From NCBI GenBank assembly GCA_000277445.1, contig AJWJ01000168.1:1-42550 (forward strand): 42,550 nucleotides of DNA. Direction: 5' to 3'. Each line of letters starts with the position of its first letter. Positions within the stretch are counted from its first letter, which is position 1. The position numbers and the translations under genes were made by a program. The notes beneath the pieces were generated by a model. The model made no database searches. It saw only the letters and a program-made list of their open reading frames with translations, and was not told the origin of the DNA. The DNA is from Polysphondylium violaceum (taxonomy: Eukaryota > Evosea > Eumycetozoa > Dictyosteliales > Dictyosteliaceae). Positions 31,769 through 42,254 of the stretch are shown piece by piece.

Positions 31769-32029
31769 TTTAACTATCAATCACAATGAAAAATATTGAT
31801 CATTGTGTGTGTTTTTGAAAATTAATAATTATTTTTGAAAATTTTCAAAAAAGATATTTGAGCACTTGGGCGTGAGTGCGGGGAGGCGCGTGCACACTAT
31901 TTTAAAACTTGGTATCATTTAGTTTTTTTTTAACCTTCCTAAATAGAAATATACAATAGAATTAAATTTTATTGGTATGGTGTGTGAGTGCATGTCTCAT
32001 TATTGATTCCATTTAAAAGAGTAGGATGG

Positions 32030-32065
32030 TGGTTTTTTTTTATAAAATTTTATAAAAAAAAACCA
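32030..32065. repeat. 36-bp perfect palindrome
   Basis: The left arm TGGTTTTTTTTTATAAAA (32030-32047) is the exact reverse complement of the right arm (32048-32065), with no spacer. Beyond it, GATGG on the left and CCATC on the right could extend the stem with a 3-nt bulge. It could form a cruciform in DNA or a hairpin in RNA. Confidence 0.8.
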
Positions 32066-32786
32066 TCAATTGAGGTGACACCCAATAAAATGGGGAAGAG
32101 AGATTGTTTCGGTTTTTTTTTAATAAATGGGATCCAATGATCTCGTTTTTAATTTTTTTAATGTATTTCAATCATAATAAAAATCACCCCTCGATTGATA
32201 TTATTCATAATAATTTGTGCATAGTCCAAAATCATCACCTAATCAACCAATCGAGTTTTTTTGACAACAAAAGATTTTTTTTTCAATTTTTTTTCAATTT
32301 TTTTAGGTTTTTTTTTAGAAATATAAGATATTTTCCCACTGAATGTTTTTTGGTGTGTGAAAATGTGGATGTGGACTTGTTGTTACTGAAGAGTTGTTGT
32401 TTTTATTTAGATTCCTCCTCATCTTGGTATAGTTTTATAATTCATATCTTGATATCATTTTATACTCATTTAGGTATTAAAGAGGTAAATATACATATAT
32501 TGTCTAATAAAATAAAAATAAACATATTATTGCATATTATTGCTGCTTGTTGATGTATTTTAAATAATGTATCTTTCTCTGCTGTCATTAGTGTGTGTAT
32601 TGTGCGTGTTTTTGTTTTTTAAATTGACTATTTTTTTCAATAAATCGATCTTTGTTTCAAGAATTTTATTTTATATGTGCGCGCATAGATGTATTTTAAG
32701 AGTGTGTTTGAAAATGTTTGTCTGATAATATATCTCCCATACTAGGTATTGTCTGATTTTAAATTTCAAAACTTTTGTTATCGGCA

Positions 32787-32820
32787 AACACACACCCACA
32801 CACACATTTACCCCACACTA
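32787..32820. promoter_or_regulatory. G-box-like CA/CCC block
   Basis: Contains ACACACACCCACACACAC followed by TTTACCCCACAC. This closely resembles the dictyostelid G-box (CACACCCACAC) bound by GBF in developmental promoters. It lies about 800 bp upstream of the kelch gene. Factor assignment is inference. Confidence 0.4.
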
Positions 32821-33605
32821 CATGTCTTAACACTACCCACCATCATATTACATTTACTTTTATACTTTTGTATCACAGTAAAAAGTTTTAAGAAAGTTTA
32901 ATATTTGTCCTTATTTCCCTTTGATATCTATTACTTGGTTTACAAATCTAATAGTAATCAATGCACACTCTCACTCGAATTCGACATATTCTTGTATATA
33001 TTGCCATTACCGTCGTATTTTTTTTTTTTTTTTTTCTTGACTTGTGTTATGTGTGTATTGTGGTGGTAAAAAAAAAAGATTTCATTTACAAAATCAGTAT
33101 AAAGGAATGACTATTCATAATTCATTCGGAAAATAATAATTATCATCGTTTTTACAAGATATATAAAAATATATTTTTATATAAAAGATTAATCTTGTTC
33201 TCCATTATTTTTTCTATTATTTCTTTGTTTTAGTCTATACAACCTATATAAACATATACATATGTTGCTTGACTGATTGATTTAGTATAATTTGTGCTGG
33301 TGTCTCAAATAAAACCTTTTTGTATTTTAAAATCATCATTATACCATTACGTACCTATCTCAAACCTCATTATATATTTCACTTTTTTCTTTTTTTTTTT
33401 TTTTTCCTCTCTCCCTCACCTTTTTCTACCAGAATCTATTACTTGTTTACATATATTAATCGATTTTATTAATTTTGATCTATTAAATAATATTTATTAA
33501 TCAATATATTTTTAACCAATCAATCAACAGCCCAAGCGCATATAATATATAAATTTCTGTATTATTATTATTATTCTATTTATTAAGAAATATATATATA
33601 AAAAA

Positions 33606-35065
33606 ATGAAATGGTATCAAACAAATATAGAAGGATCAATTCCAACTGTTAGAACATCACATACATCCACTATACTTAATAAAATAGATGCAACCAGTTC
33701 ACATTCTTGTATTGTTATTTATGGAGGTAAAACACAAAAACAAACAAATTTGGTGTACACTGATTTAGCATTTCTTAGTGTTGGATCAGGTGTTTCTGTC
33801 AATGAAGAAATTGCCAAACCTCAAAATCAAACATCAATGGGAAAATTAAATAAAATATTAGGATCTGGTGCATCAAGTGTGCCAAGTGTACCAGTACAAC
33901 CTCCCCCAACACAACGTCAACCTATCACTATTGGTGGTGATAGAAATAATTCAAATACAGCATCATCTTTTACTCCACCAGCAATTCAAAAGCAATCACC
34001 ATCATCTTCATCATCATCCTCTTCGGCATCATCTTCATCATCACCATCCTCCTCTTCACAATCTAGAAAAACTTATTCTAAATTACCAGTTTATTCTGGT
34101 TCTGTTATTTATAATTGGGAAAACTCAACTTCTGAAGGTGACGTTCCAGGAAATAGATTCAATCACTCACTTACCGCATTAAATTCTGGTTCATATAAAG
34201 GTAAAATCATTTTGATTGGTGGAGTAATAAATAATAGTAATAATAGTAATAATAATTTAAGAAATGAATTGGATACTATAAATAATGATATATTTCTTTT
34301 AGATTGTGGTATGTGTAGAATTTAGTTGATATGTTTACTTTTTATCTTTTAATATTAATATAAATCTTAGATACAAATTATTGGGTAAAAATTCAAGCAA
34401 TAGGTATTTATCCAGAAGCTAGACATTCACATTATGTTTGTCAAATTTCAAATGAAACCATTTTATTATTCGGAGGTATAAATGATTCAAATCAAGTTTT
34501 AAATGATACTCATTTATTAAACTTATCAAATCAAAGTATGTATTTTTAATAATTTACAATCAATAATTTAAAATATTAATTATTTTTAATAATAATAATA
34601 ATAGATACAATAAGATGGACTCAACCAAACTCAATGAATAATGCACCAGATTTAAAAGGTAAAGAATATAAAGTATGTTTTTGTTCAGGAGCAATATATG
34701 TAATTATATCGAATAGTAATGAAATGTATAAACTTGATACATCAACATTTAAATGGAGTCAAGTTTGTTTTGTTGGTACTTTACCAAAATTCCAAATGGA
34801 ATGGTCAAGTATCACTAGTTATTTACATTATCTTGTTTTCTTGATTGAAAATGAAATTTACTTTTTTGATACAATTGGTTTAGAATGGACAGAATTAGAT
34901 GTTGATGGTGATAGACCCACTAAAAGAAAGGGTCATTCAATCAATGTTGTTGGTTCAATTTTGGTAGTAATTGGAGGTCAATGCGAATTTCCTCTCTCAA
35001 CTATAATGGCTCGTGATATTGAAGTAATAGATTTAACTTTATTCTTTTATAAAAAAAAGAAATAA
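33606..35065 (+). CDS. Kelch-like beta-propeller protein
   Basis: Three exons, 33606-34308, 34371-34535 and 34605-35065; 442 aa. Kelch-type units: PTVRTSHTSTILNK with CIVIYGGKTQKQTNLVYTDL; PGNRFNHSLTALNSGSYKGK with IILIGGVINNS and NDIFLLDCG; YPEARHSHYVCQI with ILLFGGINDSNQVLNDTHLL; AIYVIISNSNEMYKLDTSTF with W; and PTKRKGHSINVVGSILVVIG. Five to six blades can be counted, with paired Gly and a downstream Trp (NYWVKI, IRWTQP, FKWSQV, LEWTEL). A Ser/Pro-rich low-complexity loop of about 90 residues splits the first blade pair. No BTB, F-box or other partner domain. Likely a scaffold; partner unknown. Confidence 0.85.
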
Positions 35066-35206
35066 AACCTATATAATATATTATATTAATTGATTGATTT
35101 ATATAAATAAATTATTATGATTATTATTATTCATTATATATCTAACTATATATTTTAAATAATTATTATTTGTAAAGTTATTTTGCGTTTTTTATTCTAT
35201 ATGTAT

Positions 35207-35991
35207 TTAAACAGCTCTTTTAACTTCAAAGAATCTCTTGAGATAATAAATTTGCCAGATACTCATGGAGAGTAAAACAAAGGCTTCAAAAACTGACCAC
35301 CATAAGACACGACTATTTGTACTTTCAGCAGCTATATATTACATTAATGTTTATATTAATATAATGTTATTATTATTAATTATTATGATCTATATATAAA
35401 TATTGATATTAAAAAAAGATAATTACTATTTCTGTGATAAGCTTCTCTAATTCTAAAATAATCTTGTTCAGCTTTAACAGCATTGACACCATCTGAAAGT
35501 AACATGATAGATCTTTCTAATGGAGAAACATCACCTATAGGAAAGAGTTTAGTTTAATTAATAAATCATTTCCAACAACATTGATATAATACTATATAAT
35601 TACCCTTTTTAGCAATTTCTCTTCTCATTGGAGAATCATCACCAAGTGATAATTTAAAACTAACAGTCTTATCGGTAAGAGAAGACATTTTATTACTAAA
35701 ACAAAAACTATAGACACCTGGATAATTTGAACGACGAGTAATCTTTCCTTCAGATTCTCTAGTACCTTGATAATCTACACGCTTATCTGGTGAAATGATA
35801 GTGAAATCAATATCATTGAAACCACCAGCAACTACTTGAAACATAGCAGTGAAAATTGCATCTTGAGCAATATCTTCATAGATACATTGTTCTTCTTTGG
35901 CTGGAACTTTAAATCCCAAACCTTGAACAGAGTTGAGTAATAAAGCTGAAGCTACAACAAATAATAATACAGTTTGTTTGTTTATCATCAT
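35207..35991 (-). CDS. p24 family cargo receptor, TMED2/Emp24-like
   Basis: Three exons, 35991-35604, 35534-35427 and 35331-35207; 206 aa. Signal peptide [20 protein letters not shown]. The GOLD domain carries the paired Cys in [11 protein letters not shown] and [12 protein letters not shown] coiled-coil neck follows ([20 protein letters not shown] with [15 protein letters not shown]). Then comes one membrane helix ([20 protein letters not shown]) and the short cytosolic tail [13 protein letters not shown] with the FF COPII-binding pair and basic COPI-type residues. This tail is that of the beta subgroup (human TMED2, yeast Emp24). p24 proteins cycle between ER and Golgi and help load GPI-anchored cargo. 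The nearby GPI-type deaminase would be a typical client; the proximity is probably chance. Confidence 0.93.
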
Positions 35992-36219
35992 CTTTATATA
36001 TTATTGTTTTTATGTCTATATAAAAAAAGATTAATATTGAGTTTTTTTTCTTTTTTTTTTTTTTCAAAAATTTTTTTGTGATGATGTTGCAATTGAACTT
36101 CAAACTAATTTTTTTTTTGATCAGAAAAGAAAAGAAGAAACATTATGTGTTTATTTATAACTTTTCTATCATATATACTTGATTAATTACAAATATCAAT
36201 ATCAATACAAATGTAAGTA

Positions 36220-36433
36220 TCAATACAGATATTGTTGTTGTAGTTGTTGTTGTCCCCAGCATGCAACTTGGTTTTTCATTAAACTATTACCAGAACTTGA
36301 GGTTCCTTGTTGATAGATTTGCTTGGATTTGGCGACTTGCGAAAGAGTATCTAATATGTAGTATTGTATTAGTATTTATATAAAAAAAGAAAGAGTAATA
36401 AATATAATTATATGTATAAGTACTAAAGATCAT
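36220..36433 (-). CDS. Tiny two-exon gene with 10-nt first exon (46 aa), copy 2
   Basis: Exon 1 is 36433-36424 (ATG plus seven bases), the intron is 36423-36351 (73 nt, GTACTT...TTAG), and exon 2 is 36350-36220. The frame is open to TGA. The product begins MIFNTLSQVAKSKQIYQQ, continues through GTSSSGNSLMKNQVACWG and ends in a Gln-rich QQYLY. Exon and intron lengths equal those of the tiny gene at 19857-20079, and M-(L/I)-(Y/F)-x-x-LSQ(L/V) is shared. The rest of the proteins differ. A TATA-like TATTTAAA lies 56 bp upstream (36489-36496). No known domain. Both may belong to a dictyostelid family of tiny developmental proteins, which is inference. Confidence 0.62.
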
Positions 36434-36628
36434 TGTGAAAAGTAATGGTTGTTTGTATTGATCGGGTTATGTACTCGAAATCATTGGTTTAAATACTTTG
36501 TTTTTTACAATCAATTTGAATTATTTACCTTTTTTTTCTTTTATTTGTCTGGTAACATGTCAATTAGAAAAGGAAATGTATTGTTGCCAAACAAATAAAA
36601 GCCAAAAAAGGTATTCATTAAAAATAGT

Positions 36629-37476
36629 TTATTTCTTTTTTTCATATATCTTTTGACCTTGTGAATTTATCATCACTTTATCATCTTTGATCCATATGCC
36701 AAAACTATTTTCAAAACCGTGGGATGTAAGTTTAAATACTTTATTATACTTTTTGCCAGAGGATAAATGAGGTAGATTAACCTGTTAAAGTAATTTGTTG
36801 TTAGTATATATATCTTTATAAAATGGTAATAAGTAAAAATAATAAATACAGTAAATTTCTTCATTGTATTTTTAAAAATCAATTCATTACTATGAATATT
36901 TAAAATGGATTCTAAATTTTCAGGCACCTTTTGTTCATATTTAATTGTAAAATTATTATCTATGATATGCTTATCATATTCTAGTATTTTTAATAGATTC
37001 TTTGAATTTTGGGTGACATCTGGAAAATATACCAATAGTAAATCATTGTCTCTAACAATAAATGGTTGATTGATATAGCTTGGTTCACACAACACTTCTA
37101 TTGTTTCCTTTTTTCTTTTTTCTATGATAAATTGATAATCAAACTCTGATATCTCTTTTTTAAAAGATTTGTGATGATGACAAAATGTAACTTCATTTTC
37201 ATCTATTGTAAGTATAGAGATATTAGTTTTTATTCATAAGAAATACCACCACGGTTACTACTTACGCGAATAAGAGTCTCTATCTCTTTTTTTCAAAAAC
37301 TTTGAAGTATTTTTATATATACTTTCACTGAGGGAATTCAGAGTTTCTTTAACCAATTCTTCATTGTGATCTATTCCTCTTACTTTATTTACATTGTTTA
37401 TAATATCTTTTTCACTATCACCGTTTATCAATCCATCTTCCATGACCCTAATTTCTAGCATTGTCAGAGCTGTCAT
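36629..37476 (-). CDS. Unknown protein, three exons
   Basis: Exons 37476-37266, 37202-36850 and 36781-36629, all phase-compatible; 238 aa. N-terminal helix MTALTMLEIRVMEDGLINGD, then a Lys/Arg-rich link (KFLKKRDRDSY), HHHKSFKKEISEFDYQFIIE, CEPSYINQPFIVRDNDLLLV and a C-terminal GFENSFGIWIKDDKVMIN with QGQKIYEKKK. There is no signal peptide, membrane segment or repeat, and unusually little low complexity for this genome. No family is recognised. The even amino acid composition suggests a folded, conserved protein. Confidence 0.68.
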
Positions 37477-37825
37477 ATTGTATAACTTTTATTTTTTCAA
37501 CTTTTTTATTTGTAGATTGCCAATTCATATCTTGTAAAATGTATATTTCGTGTTCATAAAAAAAACCAATTTATAAAAGGAATAGTTTCACGTCACCACA
37601 ATTTAATAAAAAAAAATTAAAAAAAATCATTGGATAAAAAGTAATATCGAAAGTTTAAAAAGTAAATCATTTGACAATGTTAAATTACTATTATTTGTTA
37701 GATAAAAATATGAAAGAAAAAGAATAGTGGTTTATTTTTATTATACCCTTTTTTCCATTTTTTTTTTTTTTAAAAATATAGTATTTTAAAATATTAGGTT
37801 TACATTTTTATAAAAAAGAAATAAG
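37477..37825. promoter_or_regulatory. Divergent promoter: unknown gene / acyl-CoA synthetase 1
   Basis: 349 bp, AT-rich with A- and T-runs; no motif stands out and no gene is seen. Confidence 0.5.
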
Positions 37826-39961
37826 ATGCAACAAGTGGATTCCAGTGAAAATAATCTTTCTTTATATGAAAAAGAAAAAAAACTATTTCTCGAGAACCCT
37901 TTAAAATTTTGGGAACAAATTTCTACAAATATATTTTGGTATTTTTTTTTTTCTTCTTTTTCATTAAAAAATATTAATATTTTCTTTTTAGGGATAAAAC
38001 ATATGATAGAGTATTGGGAGGCACTGATGAAAGTCCTTTATGGTTTGAAAATGGTAAATTAAATATATGTTATAACGCCGTTGATAGATATGCACTTGAT
38101 CCTTTAACCAAGGATAAAATTGCATTTTATCATGAAACTGCTTCAATGGTAAGATTTCATATAAAATATCTTTTTTAAATATAATACTAATATTAAAATC
38201 AATAGGAAAAGACAAATTCAATAACTTACTTAGAATTATATGAAAGAGTATGTGAGTTCTCAACAGCATTAAAATCGATTGGAATTGAAAAGGGAGATAT
38301 AGTATTGATTTATATGCCAGTAACACTTGAACAAATAATTGCAATGTTGGCATGTGTTAGAATTGGGGCTATACATAATGTAGTTTTTTATGGAATCCCA
38401 GCTCACCAATTGTGTAAAAAAATTGATCTTTTTAAACCAAAATTATTGATTTCATCAAATATTGGTCTCTTTGGTGAAAAAATTCTATTATCTATAGATA
38501 TTTTAAACGATACTTTAAAGTTGTCTTGTCATAAATTTCATGTCGTGGTTTATCAAAGAAAGGATATTGTATCAAAATACTCTGAAAAGGTTCAACTACA
38601 ATTTTCATCTAAGTTCTTAGATTGGAGTGATTTAGTTAAAAAGGCAACAGAAAATCAATTGATAAATAGAGAATACACTCTAGTCGATTCCAACGATCCT
38701 TTTTCTGTAATCTTTTCAACTGGTACATCATCTGGTGATCCCAAGCCACTATTAAGGTCCACAGCTGGTTATGTGGTGGCTCTAAGTTATCATTTAAGAA
38801 AAACATATAATCTAACAACTAAAAATGATGTTATCTTTTCCAAAAGTAATTCTAGCTGGGTATCTGGTCAATCTATAGGTGTATATGGCCCTCTTTTATG
38901 TGGAGCAACAAGTCTTCTTCATGAAGGTGATTTAAAAGTACCAAATATAGGATCTACATGGAAATTGGTATCAAAGTTCCAAGTTAATACATTACATATA
39001 CCCCCAAATTTAATTAGAGCCATGAATTTATTAGACCCCAAAGCACAGTATTCTAAACAATATGATATATCGTGTTTAAAATGTATAGTGTCTGGAAGTG
39101 AAAAGATCTATGGTTCAACCATATCCTATATGAAACAAATTTGTAATGCCCAAGTCTATCAAGATTATTGGAGCACAGAGGCAGGATGTCCTATGATTTC
39201 AAACCCAGGAGGAATTTTTAATATTCCTATAGACATGACGGGAGTTATAGTACCTGGTAATAATTTATTAATTGTAAATCAAAATGGTCAAACTGTTAAA
39301 AGAGAAGAGGTTGGAGAATTGGTTGTTAAATTACCTATTCCACCCAATTTTGCCTTTAGTATATATAATGATCATTCGAGATACATTAAATCCTATTTAT
39401 CTCATCATCCAGGATATTTTAGTACTGGTGATTTAGCTATGGAGACAAAGGATGGATTTATAGATGTTATATCAAGAGCTGAGGATTGTCAAACAATTAA
39501 TGGAGTCAGTTTATCCATTACAAAAATAGAATCTTTATTATATAGTCACCCAGCGATTTCAGAATGTTTAGTTATTGTAATCAAAGGTGTTGAAAAAAGA
39601 GATATTACTTTGGGATTTACAACACTCGGATCAAACCTTTCAAAAAATGATGTAGAAAAAATTCAAAAAGATATATCCTCTTTGGTAGAGGGTACATTTG
39701 GTCCATCAATTTGTTTCAAAGGTTTATTATTCATTGATAGACTCCCTAAAATGCAGTCTGGTAAAATATATAGAAAGATTTTACATGATGTTTTTAATGG
39801 TAAGAAAAAGTATTTTTAAAAGTTTTTTAATATAAATTAATTTTATTTTTATTGAATATATAGATATCTCATTTGAAATACCAGACTCAGTTTTGGAAAA
39901 TGTAAATGTAGTTGATGAACTTAAACAGGTATATAAAGTTTTTAAAGCAAACAACCAATAA
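37826..39961 (+). CDS. PrpE/ACSS3-type acyl-CoA synthetase 1, with altered motifs
   Basis: Four exons, 37826-37938, 37992-38148, 38206-39799 and 39864-39961; 653 aa, normal for the family. The ACAS N-terminal domain is present (KFWEQISTNIFWDKTYDRVL with SPLWFENGKLNICYNAVDRY), then the AMP-binding domain (GDIVLIYMPVTLEQIIAMLA, RIGAIHNVVFYGIPAHQL). AMP-forming short-chain acyl-CoA synthetases convert acetate or propionate to the CoA ester. Several core motifs depart from the norm. The phosphate loop reads FSTGTSSGDPKP, with one extra residue against SSGSTGNPKP in the neighbour. The usual D-x-x-W becomes SNSSWVSG. The hinge reads SRAEDCQTING rather than GRxDDVINxxG. TGDLA and SGKIYR (acylation Lys) are kept. 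It may have another substrate or be weakly active. Tandem with synthetase 2, 152 bp apart. Confidence 0.88.
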
Positions 39962-40113
39962 TAAAAAAACAGGAGGGGGGTAGAAATATGATTCTTTTTT
40001 TATTTAATTTTTTATTTTATTTTACAAAACAACAAAATAATAATTTGGTGGGTTTGGGGTAGGTAATGAAATTTTTTTTTTCAATGATCATATAAATTTA
40101 TTAAACTAAAAAT

Positions 40114-42226
40114 ATGCAACAAAACAGTTTTGTAAGTGATCCTTTTAATTTTGATTATGATGTAAAATCTTCCAAAGATAATCCAATTAAGTTTTGGGGA
40201 GAAATTGCTTCAAAATATATTCATTGGGAAAAGAAATTTGATGAAATTTATAATGAGCAAGATCAATCATGGTTCAACAATGGGTTATTCAATATCTGTT
40301 TTAATTGTCTTGATGTTCATTTGAATAATCCAGATATAATGAATAAATATGCATTGATTCATGATAATCCTTCAAAAGTAAGTTTTTTTTATGATCTTAA
40401 AATTACAATCAATATTAATAACATTTAAATAAAAGGGATTAGAAGAAAAGATTACATACTCAGAATTATATGAACGAGTGTGTGAATTTTCGACAGCATT
40501 AAAATCAATTGGGATTACTAAAGGTGATAGAGTGTTGATCTATATGCCAAATATCAATCAAACTGCGATCGCAATGTTGGCATGCTCAAGAATTGGTGCA
40601 ATTCATAATGTTGTATATGGCGGGTACCCATCATACCAATTATCAAAAAGAATTGATCAATACAAGCCAAAATTATTAATAAGCTCAAACTTTGGTTTAT
40701 ATCATGGTTCTGAAATATTATCATTTTATGGATTAATAAGCAAATCATTGGAATTGAGCAATCACCAGATAGAAAATATAATTATTTATAAAAGAAAAGA
40801 TTTACTTATAGATCTAAATGAACCTTTACCCAAAGGATCATTAGATTGGGATACATTGATTAGAGATTCTACCAAAAATCTCAAATCAATTGATCGATCA
40901 TATACTTTAGTAGAACCAAATCATCCTCATTATGTTTTATACTCAAGTGGATCGACCGGAAATCCAAAACCAATCGTAACAAGTTCGATCTCTTCTATAA
41001 TAATGTTTTCATATCAGAGTGGTCCTTGTTTGGGAATTAAATTTGCCCAACATAACATTTTATCTTTTTCAGACTTTGCATGGGGTTCCGGGCATCAGTT
41101 TAAATGCTATGCAGTTCTTATAAATGGATTAACCACCATTGTGCATGAAGGGGATACTTTAACTCCAAATGCAGGAGTTATTTGGAGTTTGGTAGAGAAA
41201 TACAAAATAAATGGATTGTTCCTTGGAGCAAAAATAGGTATGCTTCAAAAAGAAGATCCTCAATTAGAATTTATAAAAAAGTATGATATTTCATCTCTTA
41301 ATATGATATGGGGAGGTGGTGAAAAGGTTAAAGAATCTCTTATTAATTTTATCACAAAAACTGGAAAACCTCTACACGAGATTTATGCATGTACAGAGTG
41401 TGGTGTTGTATCCACGAATGCATATGGATCAAAACCAGGAATGACAGGTGCAATATTACCTGGTTATAATTTCCAAATATTGGATGAGAAAGGAGAACCA
41501 GTTCAAAACGGAAAAAGTGGAGAACTCGCAATCAAACTTCCATTGCCTCCAAATTATTGTACCAATCTTGATCAAGACCACCAACTATATGTTGAAAAGT
41601 ATTTATCAAGATATCCTGGGTATTTTACAATTGGGGATATTGCATCTTTACACCATGATGGTAAATATATCAATATTTTGTCTAGAAGAGATGATGTTGT
41701 TAGTATAAATGGTGCTAAATGGTCAATGGAGCCAATAGAGGAGATTTTGAGGTAAGTTTTTTATGAAAAGATTTTAATTGATTATATTTTACTAATTATT
41801 ATTAAAAAGTCTTCATCCATCTATAGCCGAATGTTCTGCTGTTGTAATTAAACAACCTTTACAATTAGATAAAACATTGGGATTTGTAGTTTTAAAATCT
41901 GGTCAAGAACACGATATTGATAAAATTGAAAAAGAATCAATTTCATTAGTCAAAGAAAGGATTGGTAGCTATTATTGTTTTAAAGGGGTTGTAGTTGTAA
42001 ACAAACTACCTAAAAATAGAAATGGAAAAATTATTCGTAGTATTCTATCATCTATTTCAAATAGTAAGTAGATTTTTTTTTTTTATTCGATTATAACTAA
42101 ACTAAATTTTCTCTTTTTTTGAATAATCTAGATCAAAAATTTGAAATACCACCTACAATTGAAAATGAAAATGATGTAATGGAAATTCAAAAAGATTTTA
42201 AAAGTTATAATTTAAAGCAAAAATAA
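40114..42226 (+). CDS. PrpE/ACSS3-type acyl-CoA synthetase 2
   Basis: Four exons, 40114-40377, 40436-41751, 41810-42063 and 42132-42226; 642 aa. Domains as in its upstream neighbour: KFWGEIASKYIHWEKKFDEI, LFNICFNCLDVHL, GDRVLIYMPNINQTAIAMLA, RIGAIHNVVYGGYPSYQLSK. Motifs are closer to canonical: phosphate loop YSSGSTGNPKP, SDFAWGSGHQF, TECGVVST (A5), LSRRDDVVSING hinge, NGKIIRSIL with the catalytic Lys. One departure is PGYFTIGDIA, where TGD is usual. The second intron ends AAAAAG. Intron positions match synthetase 1 at the 5' and 3' ends, but this gene lacks one early intron and has an extra late one. It ends 28 bp from the stop of the convergent third copy. Substrate (propionate, acetate or other short acid) is inferred. 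Confidence 0.92.
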
Positions 42227-42254
42227 AAATCATTTGGTTTATTCCACAAGTCAT

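Larger units (their letters stand above)
31769..33605. other. Gene-poor 1.84 kb region
   Basis: No gene supported. It is the upstream region of the SWEET gene (minus) and the kelch gene (plus). It holds a GC-rich island (31861-31898), a perfect palindrome (32030-32065) and a CA/C-rich G-box-like block (32787-32820). The plus-strand frame over 32104-32553 is Phe/Ile low complexity. Confidence 0.5.

Noticed and set aside
32104-32553. Plus-strand 149-codon frame
   Set aside because: Phe/Ile-rich from T-runs, no start context, domain or splice logic; treated as intergenic.
3430-42226. Mobile elements or virus-like copies
   Set aside because: No transposase, reverse transcriptase, integrase, terminal repeats or capsid-like frames were seen; the repeats present are short and local.
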